DNA of 6,453 nt, taken from contig VAXR01000101.1 in NCBI GenBank assembly GCA_005885165.1, forward strand, positions 6,325 to 12,777. The letters are read 5' to 3'. Origin of the DNA: Actinomycetota bacterium (GTDB lineage: Bacteria > Actinomycetota > Thermoleophilia > Solirubrobacterales > Thermoleophilaceae). This document shows, piece after piece, positions 1-3,847 of the stretch. Under the pieces are notes generated by a model, which was given only the letters and a program-made list of their open reading frames with translations, was not told the DNA's origin and searched no databases. Numbering within the stretch: the first letter of the stretch is position 1; each line of letters opens with the position of its first letter. The position numbers were made by a program, and so were the translations under genes.

Positions 1-185
1 AGGCGAAGCGTGCCTCGTGCGATGACTGCTTCTTCGGGAAGAACATGCTCTGCGCGCTGAACCTCGGCAAGCCCTGCCCCACCTACCGGCCCGCGGACCG
101 CGGGCTGCGTCCCGAACGGCAGCTCGCCTTCGTCTTCCGGACGGAGCGGAGCCGCGCCGTCTACGCCTTCCCGCCGCCGCAGTAG
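1..185 (+). CDS. C-terminal end of a hypothetical protein with a four-cysteine cluster (5' partial)
   Basis: The frame read from base 3 is open from the window edge to TAG at 183-185 and gives the last 60 residues of a protein whose start lies outside the window. The visible part has four cysteines early on (visible residues 6, 9, 17 and 25) in the spacing C-x2-C-x7-C-x7-C, within the stretch CDDCFFGKNMLCALNLGKPC, followed by TYRP and a basic, then hydrophobic tail ending FPPPQ. Four closely spaced cysteines suggest a bound zinc ion or possibly an iron-sulfur cluster; which one cannot be told from the sequence. Third codon positions are nearly all G or C, as in the neighbouring genes, which supports real coding. 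I do not recognise the family with confidence. The next gene starts 61 nt downstream on the same strand and appears to have its own promoter. Confidence 0.7.
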   Translation, partial: AKRASCDDCFFGKNMLCALNLGKPCPTYRPADRGLRPERQLAFVFRTERSRAVYAFPPPQ

Positions 186-231
186 CAGGGCAAAAGCGGC
201 TTCGACTCGCGCGCGCGGCCATGGTGCGGCG

Positions 232-237
232 TAGACT
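232..237 (+). promoter_or_regulatory. -10-like hexamer TAGACT ahead of the MBL hydrolase gene
   Basis: TAGACT lies 9 nt before the ATG at 247 and no Shine-Dalgarno is visible between them. The layout resembles a leaderless or near-leaderless promoter. No good -35 element is seen at the usual distance. A 9-bp direct repeat, GACTCGCGC, occurs at 204-212 and again at 234-242, overlapping this element. Confidence 0.4.
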
Positions 238-246
238 CGCGCCCCC

Positions 247-1041
247 ATGCGGCTCACCGTTCTGGGCAAGTCGCCGTCCTGGCAGGACGCCGGCGGAGCG
301 TGCTCGGGCTACCTGGTCGAGGAGCGCGACACGGCGGTCGTCGTCGACTGCGGCAACGGTGTCTTCTCCAAGCTGCGGCGGTTCCGCGACTACACCGCGG
401 TCGACGCGGTGATCATCTCGCACCTCCACGCCGACCACTTCCTCGACCTCGTCCCGTTCGCCTACGCGCTCACCTACGCGCCGCGGCAGCAGCCGGTGGC
501 GGTCGACCGCTGGCCGGGCACCGATGCGCCGGCGCGCCCGCGCCTGCTCGCCCCGAGGGGGGCGACCGAGACCTTCCGGCGGGTGGTCGGCGCGTGGGGG
601 AACGAGGACCTGATCGAGAACGCGTTCGAGATCGAGGAGTACTCGGCCGACGCCAAGCCCACGATCGGACCGCTCGCGTTCACCTTCCAGCCGGTCCCTC
701 ACTTCACCGAGACCTTCGCGATCTGCGTGAAGTCGACGAACGGCGCGGGGAAGCTCGCGTTCGGTGCCGACACGCGGCCGACCGTCGACCTCGTCGAGTT
801 CGCCCAGGGCGCCGACCTGCTGCTCATCGAGGGCACCCTCCCGCGCCCCGAGCGCTCGGGCCAGCGCGGACACCTCACGCCGCGCGAGGCGGGCGAGCAC
901 GGAAAGGCGGCCGCCGTGCGCCGGATCGTGATCACCCACATCTCGGACGAGCTCGACGTGCTGTGGGCCCGCGCCGAGGCCGAGGACGCCTTCGGCGGCC
1001 CGGTGGAGATCGCCCGCGAGGGCGCCATCTACCAGGTCTGA
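247..1041 (+). CDS. MBL-fold metallo-hydrolase (RNase Z / Rv1339-like)
   Basis: This 264-residue protein has the full set of metallo-beta-lactamase-fold ligands for a two-metal (usually zinc) centre. The signature HLHADH gives H59, H61, D63 and H64. H152 lies in PVPHFTETF, the bridging aspartate D175 in FGADTRP, and the last ligand H231 in VITHIS. The N-terminus MRLTVLGKSPS...SGYLVE and the GHLTPREAGEHG segment around H209 match the branch containing ribonuclease Z-like and cyclic-nucleotide phosphodiesterase-like proteins, such as mycobacterial Rv1339, reported as a cAMP phosphodiesterase. Length is normal for this branch. There is no signal peptide, so it is probably cytosolic. The true substrate (cyclic nucleotide, RNA 3' end or other phosphodiester) cannot be assigned. 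ATG 247 is chosen because the conserved first beta-strand begins there and a -10-like box sits just upstream. The stop codon lies inside a Lon-like remnant read in another frame. Confidence 0.92.
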   Translation: MRLTVLGKSPSWQDAGGACSGYLVEERDTAVVVDCGNGVFSKLRRFRDYTAVDAVIISHLHADHFLDLVPFAYALTYAPRQQPVAVDRWPGTDAPARPRLLAPRGATETFRRVVGAWGNEDLIENAFEIEEYSADAKPTIGPLAFTFQPVPHFTETFAICVKSTNGAGKLAFGADTRPTVDLVEFAQGADLLLIEGTLPRPERSGQRGHLTPREAGEHGKAAAVRRIVITHISDELDVLWARAEAEDAFGGPVEIAREGAIYQV

Positions 1042-1097
1042 TCGCGCCAAAGCTGAACGAGCCCGACGTCGACGAGATCCCCGAGCACCTCCGCAAA
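1038..1097 (+). pseudogene. lon: Relic of the Lon protease C-terminus
   Basis: Read in the frame starting at 1038, these 20 codons give LIAPKLNEPDVDEIPEHLRK. This fits the conserved pattern near the C-terminus of bacterial Lon, roughly [IV]-x-P-x-x-N-x-x-D-[LV]-x-[DE]-[IV]-P, just after the catalytic Ser-Lys protease core. The resemblance stops on both sides: upstream bases belong to the end of the MBL hydrolase in another frame, and after codon 1095-1097 the frame becomes unrelated (SRSATPDP...) until TAG at 1155-1157. Neither the catalytic region nor the usual last 20-30 residues of Lon are present, so nothing functional remains. The simplest reading is a lon gene once located here and largely deleted, or a misassembled junction. 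The match is from memory of the family and rests on only 20 residues. Confidence 0.5.
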
Positions 1098-1143
1098 AGT
1101 CGCTCGGCGACGCCGGATCCAACACCAGCCGGGCCGCTCCGGG

Positions 1144-1149
1144 TATGTT
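1144..1149 (+). promoter_or_regulatory. -10-like box TATGTT ahead of the small membrane protein gene
   Basis: TATGTT is close to the sigma-70 -10 consensus and stands out in a GC-rich stretch. It lies 28 nt before the ATG at 1178, leaving room for a short leader with a Shine-Dalgarno. No clear -35 hexamer is found 16-18 nt upstream, so the call is moderate. Confidence 0.4.
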
Positions 1150-1164
1150 TCCGCTAGGAGCGGA
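1150..1164 (+). repeat. Inverted repeat TCCGCT-AGG-AGCGGA in the leader
   Basis: Two perfect 6-bp arms flank a 3-nt centre, between the -10-like box and the ribosome binding site of the small membrane protein gene. It could form a small hairpin at the 5' end of the mRNA or serve as a protein-binding site. There is no further evidence for either. Confidence 0.4.
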
Positions 1165-1167
1165 CCC

Positions 1168-1176
1168 GAGGAGAGG
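1168..1176 (+). promoter_or_regulatory. Shine-Dalgarno that fixes the start at 1178
   Basis: GAGGAGAGG contains AGGAG ending 4 nt before ATG 1178. It is the only strong purine-rich ribosome binding site seen before any gene in this window. It argues for ATG 1178 over the upstream in-frame ATG at 1145, which itself overlaps the -10-like box. Confidence 0.6.
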
Positions 1177-1177
1177 T

Positions 1178-1654
1178 ATGGGATCAAACAAAAAGAAAGC
1201 GTCGAAGGCGGGCGCGGGGGTGCTCACCGCCGGTAGGGCGGCCCGGTCGAACCCCTACGTGCAGCGCGTGATCACGGACGACGAGCTCCGCACAAACCTG
1301 CGTACGGCGTTCGAGTCCGCGCGCAAGGCCTACACGCGGATGTCCAACGGCAAGGGCCCAGCGAAGGCGCTGCTCGAGGACAAGAAGACGCAGCGCGAGC
1401 TGCGCGACGCCGCCGCGTCGTTGCGCGAGGCGGCCGAGTCGCTGCGCGGTTCGAGAAGGAAGCGCAAGCGCCGGCGGCGGGGCGGGATACTGCTCCTGCT
1501 GATCGGAGCCGGCGCCGCGCTCGCGCTGTCGGAGGGGCTGCGCAAGAAGCTCCTCGACGCACTGTTCGGTGCGGAGGAGGAGTTCGAGTACACATCGACC
1601 ACGACGCCGCAGGCGTCGGGAGCACCGGCCGAGCCAGCCGGCGCGGCGACCTAG
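1178..1654 (+). CDS. Small basic single-pass membrane protein, conserved-hypothetical type
   Basis: The product is 158 residues. It starts with a lysine-rich segment (MGSNKKKASK), followed by a mostly helical, charged region at about residues 25-92 (VQRVITDDELRTNLRTAFES..., then DDKK-like and RELRDAAASLREAAESLR) with coiled-coil character. A strongly basic cluster RRKRKRRRR at 93-101 precedes one hydrophobic segment at about 103-118 (GGILLLLIGAGAALALS). An amphipathic LRKKLLDALFGAEEEFEY part and a Thr/Ala/Pro-rich tail follow. By the positive-inside rule the N-terminal helical part should be cytoplasmic. The layout recalls small YtxH-like envelope proteins, and the sequence feels like a conserved Thermoleophilia family, but I cannot give a function. 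The ATG at 1178 has a strong Shine-Dalgarno; the longer form from 1145 adds 11 residues and is less likely. A terminator follows 23 nt after the stop, so the gene is probably monocistronic. Confidence 0.82.
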   Translation: MGSNKKKASKAGAGVLTAGRAARSNPYVQRVITDDELRTNLRTAFESARKAYTRMSNGKGPAKALLEDKKTQRELRDAAASLREAAESLRGSRRKRKRRRRGGILLLLIGAGAALALSEGLRKKLLDALFGAEEEFEYTSTTTPQASGAPAEPAGAAT

Positions 1655-1677
1655 CGCGTCGATCGAACGGCTTGTGG

Positions 1678-1703
1678 AAGGGGCGCCGCGCGGCGCCCCT
1701 TTT
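1678..1703 (+). terminator. Rho-independent terminator
   Basis: A perfect 8-bp stem, GGGGCGCC at 1680-1687 and GGCGCCCC at 1692-1699, closes a GCGC loop and is followed directly by TTTT at 1700-1703. It lies just after the stop of the small membrane protein gene, between convergent genes. Read on the minus strand, only two T follow the stem, so it should act mainly on the plus strand but may also slow transcripts of the convergent M23 gene. Confidence 0.85.
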
Positions 1704-1743
1704 GCTTCGGGGAGCTCACGGTCCAGGCGGCTCGCTTCGAGGC

Positions 1744-3006
1744 TCAGCCGCCCGCCAGGAAGTCCTTGAGCTGGACGAGCTGTCCCGGGCGCACGCCGTA
1801 CTCGCGCCCGTAGCGGACGAGCCACGCGGCGGCGGGCACGTCGCGGCGACCCTCCCAGGCGCGGAGAAACGGATAGGGATCGACCGCCGGCCCGCATCCC
1901 GGGTGGACCTCGAAGTGCAGGTGGGGCGGCGTCTTCTCGGCGTCGCCCGTGCTCCCTACGAAGCCGACGACCTGGCCCGCCTTTACGTGCAGCCCGCTGC
2001 GCGCGTCGGTCGCGAACGCGGAGAGGTGCGCGAAGAAGAAGCAGTCGCCCTTGCGGGACTTCACCCATAGGCGGTTGCCCGAGATCCGCAGGGTTCCGAC
2101 CCTGTTGAGCGTCCCGGCCGTGACGGCGACTACCGGCGTGCCGGCGGCCGCGAAGATGTCGTTGCCCTCGTGGAACCCGGTGTCGGCCCGGAAGGCCCCG
2201 AACGTGTCGGTGTAGTTGTGCGGGCCGTAGACCGGGAAGGTGAAGCCTCGCTTGGTGTCGAGCAGCCTGACCGCGGGCGGGACTCGGCGAGGCAGGGGCG
2301 GCGGGCCCGAGCTGGGGGCGCTACGGCCGCCTCCGCCTCCGCTGCTGCTCTGCGTCTGAGCGCCACCGTTTGGGGTGGACGCGCGGGGCTGGGAGGGGGC
2401 CGCCGACGTGACGGACGGAGCGGAGGTCACCGCGTTGTGCGCGACCGCGGACGCGTACGCGACGACCACGCTCGATCCCGCGGGGATCCCGAGGTAGTCG
2501 CGCGTGAGGGTCGCTCGGATCCCGGCGATCCCGTTTCCGCTTCGGTCGAGGACGACCATGCGGCCGTAGCCGCCGAGGTCGTACGTGTGACGGGACGTCG
2601 GCGACCCCTTCGACTCGCCGGCGACCACGAGATGCGAGATCTTGCCGCCGGCTCCGCCGCCGTTGCCGTTGGCCGATGCGTCGACCTTGACGCTCGAGGC
2701 ACGGATCAGGCCCTTGTACAGCGACACGTGGGTCAGCTGGACGTGGGAGCTGGCATTCCCGTGCCCACCGGAGGTCGACGCGGACGCGCCCACACCGCGG
2801 ACCGTCCGACCGCCGACGCCCGAGACGCTCACGAGGCCATGCGTGCCCGCGGTGTCGCGGACCCGAAAGGCGGTGGCGGACGCCGATGCTGCGCTGGCGC
2901 CGTGCAGCCGGGCGCCGCTCGAGCGGCTCGTCCAAGCCACGAGGAGCACCGCCGCCGCCGCTCCGACGACCAGGGCCCGAACCACTCCTCGCTGGCCGAA
3001 CGCCAC
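1744..3006 (-). CDS. Secreted M23-family (LytM-type) metallopeptidase with N-terminal choice-of-anchor-P-like region
   Basis: This 420-residue protein should be exported and cut peptidoglycan cross-bridges or stems, or act as a LytM-like activator. Residues 1-25 form a signal peptide or anchor (basic QRGVVR, then a hydrophobic run to W25). Residues about 45-195 are Gly/Ser/Val-rich and probably beta-stranded; segments such as VSLYKGLIRASSVKVDA and YLGIPAGSSVVVAYASA recall choice-of-anchor P proteins. A Ser/Pro/Gly linker spans about 196-245. The M23 domain (about 250-385) has H279 and D283 (HEGND, the HxxxD motif), H327 (FAHLS) and H362/H364 (HLHFEV), the complete zinc site and catalytic set. 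C322 and C371 could form a disulfide outside the cell. A short C-terminal extension (386-420) follows. The GTG at 3006 is chosen because the signal peptide begins there and an extended -10-like box sits 6 nt upstream. The open frame runs much further upstream, but there it lies antisense to the TetR gene. Confidence 0.9.
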   Translation of the reverse strand: MAFGQRGVVRALVVGAAAAVLLVAWTSRSSGARLHGASAASASATAFRVRDTAGTHGLVSVSGVGGRTVRGVGASASTSGGHGNASSHVQLTHVSLYKGLIRASSVKVDASANGNGGGAGGKISHLVVAGESKGSPTSRHTYDLGGYGRMVVLDRSGNGIAGIRATLTRDYLGIPAGSSVVVAYASAVAHNAVTSAPSVTSAAPSQPRASTPNGGAQTQSSSGGGGGRSAPSSGPPPLPRRVPPAVRLLDTKRGFTFPVYGPHNYTDTFGAFRADTGFHEGNDIFAAAGTPVVAVTAGTLNRVGTLRISGNRLWVKSRKGDCFFFAHLSAFATDARSGLHVKAGQVVGFVGSTGDAEKTPPHLHFEVHPGCGPAVDPYPFLRAWEGRRDVPAAAWLVRYGREYGVRPGQLVQLKDFLAGG

Positions 3007-3012
3007 GGGTAT

Positions 3013-3021
3013 CGTGTAGCA
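3013..3021 (-). promoter_or_regulatory. Extended -10-like element (TGCTACACG) for the M23 peptidase gene
   Basis: On the minus strand, TGCTACACG carries the TGn extension plus a TACACG hexamer that ends 6 nt before the GTG at 3006, as expected for a leaderless transcript. No convincing -35 hexamer is seen upstream. Confidence 0.4.
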
Positions 3022-3045
3022 GAAGCGGGGGCGCAGGGGTTCCTC

Positions 3046-3074
3046 TTGGCTCTGGTTGGCCGGCCAGCTAGAGT
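3046..3074 (+). promoter_or_regulatory. Promoter of the TetR gene: TTGGCT - 17 bp - TAGAGT
   Basis: A -35-like TTGGCT at 3046-3051 and a -10-like TAGAGT at 3069-3074 are separated by exactly 17 bp. The -10 ends 7 nt before the GTG at 3082, so the mRNA is probably leaderless. It lies in the 75-bp gap shared with the divergent M23 gene, so a regulator bound here could affect both genes. Confidence 0.55.
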
Positions 3075-3081
3075 GCCGCGG

Positions 3082-3717
3082 GTGGAGGCGGCAAGGCAGC
3101 CGGTAGCGGAGACCGACAAGCTCGAGCGGCGGCTCGACAGCGAGAAGGCGCAGCGCATCGTCGCTGCGATGCGGGCGAGCGTGGCCCGCCGCGGCGCCGC
3201 CGGATCGACCTTCGACCACGTGGCGCAGGAGGCGGGCGTCTCCCGCGGACTCCTCCACTACTACTTCGGAACGAAGGAGCGGCTGCTCGTCGAGGTCGTC
3301 CGGCACGACGCCGACATCCGGATCCACGTACTCGAGGACCGGCTGCGCAGCGCCGGCTCGGTCGACGCCATCCTCGAGGCGCTGGTCACGCAGCTGCGCG
3401 AGTACGTGGCCGAGGATCCCGGCAGCCACGCCGTGATCCACGAGCTCCTGAGCGCGGCACGGCGAAACGACGAGATCCGCGAGGAGCTCGCCGAGCTCTA
3501 CCGGCGGGTACGGGGGCAGATCGCCGAGATCCTCGTGGAGAAGGAGCGCGAGGGGATCGTCCGTCTGCGTGGCCCGGCCGAGGCCGTCGCGTCGATCTTC
3601 CTCGCCCTCGGCGACGGCCTCGAGGTGCAGCTCACCTCGGACCCGGCGTGGGACGACTCGCATACGGTCGCCAGCGGTGTGGCGGTCGCGCGCTTCCTGC
3701 TCGGCGCCGAGGACTGA
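3082..3717 (+). CDS. TetR/AcrR-family transcriptional regulator
   Basis: The product is 211 residues, typical for the family. The DNA-binding domain lies at about 22-70: a first helix KAQRIVAAMRASVARRG, then the helix-turn-helix TFDHVAQEAGVSRGLLHYYF (43-62), ending in GTKERLLVEV. The LLHYYFGTKE signature is classic TetR. The rest (75-211) is helical and should form the dimerisation and ligand-binding domain; the ligand cannot be predicted. GTG 3082 is preferred because it directly follows a good promoter and gives the usual short N-terminal arm; the next in-frame ATG (3169) would cut into the first helix, and the frame upstream of 3006 lies antisense to the M23 gene. It stands divergent from the M23 peptidase and 130 nt ahead of the MMPL transporter. 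TetR regulators commonly repress an adjacent transporter, so control of the MMPL gene is the likely role (inference). Confidence 0.92.
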   Translation: MEAARQPVAETDKLERRLDSEKAQRIVAAMRASVARRGAAGSTFDHVAQEAGVSRGLLHYYFGTKERLLVEVVRHDADIRIHVLEDRLRSAGSVDAILEALVTQLREYVAEDPGSHAVIHELLSAARRNDEIREELAELYRRVRGQIAEILVEKEREGIVRLRGPAEAVASIFLALGDGLEVQLTSDPAWDDSHTVASGVAVARFLLGAED

Positions 3718-3759
3718 CCGGACACCGCGCCCTTAGCCCGGGGCCGCGACGCCTTCAGC

Positions 3760-3773
3760 GTGAGCGTTCTCAC
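3760..3773 (+). repeat. Inverted repeat GTGAG-CGTT-CTCAC between tetR and the MMPL gene
   Basis: Perfect 5-bp arms flank a 4-nt centre, 42 nt after the TetR stop. No T-run follows, so it does not look like a terminator. It sits 5 nt before a second inverted repeat, and the pair may be regulator-binding sites. Confidence 0.35.
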
Positions 3774-3778
3774 ACCGG

Positions 3779-3796
3779 ACTGGCCAGCCAGCCAGT
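3779..3796 (+). promoter_or_regulatory. Candidate TetR operator: 18-bp inverted repeat ahead of the MMPL gene
   Basis: ACTGGCCAGCCAGCCAGT has 6-bp inverted arms (ACTGGC and GCCAGT) around a 6-nt centre, and also contains the perfect 8-bp palindrome CTGGCCAG. The size and its place between a TetR gene and a transporter gene fit a TetR-family operator. Which protein binds it, and whether it overlaps the MMPL promoter, cannot be seen; no clear -10/-35 pair was found in this gap. Confidence 0.4.
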
Positions 3797-3847
3797 TGCA
3801 TACCCGTGCGGTGGGCGAGATGCGGCGCGACCGGTACGGAAACTGAG

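Noticed and set aside
1184..2068. 294-codon minus-strand open frame overlapping the small membrane protein gene and the M23 gene
   Set aside because: Arg-rich shadow translation without any motif; it crosses a strong terminator and two better-supported genes.
2170..3081. Long plus-strand extension of the TetR reading frame upstream of 3082
   Set aside because: It lies antisense to the well-supported M23 peptidase gene, its translation is low-complexity Arg/Gly/Ala sequence, and a good promoter directly precedes GTG 3082.
3007..3663. Long minus-strand extension of the M23 reading frame upstream of 3006
   Set aside because: It lies antisense to the TetR gene; the signal peptide begins at GTG 3006 and a -10-like element is placed just before it.
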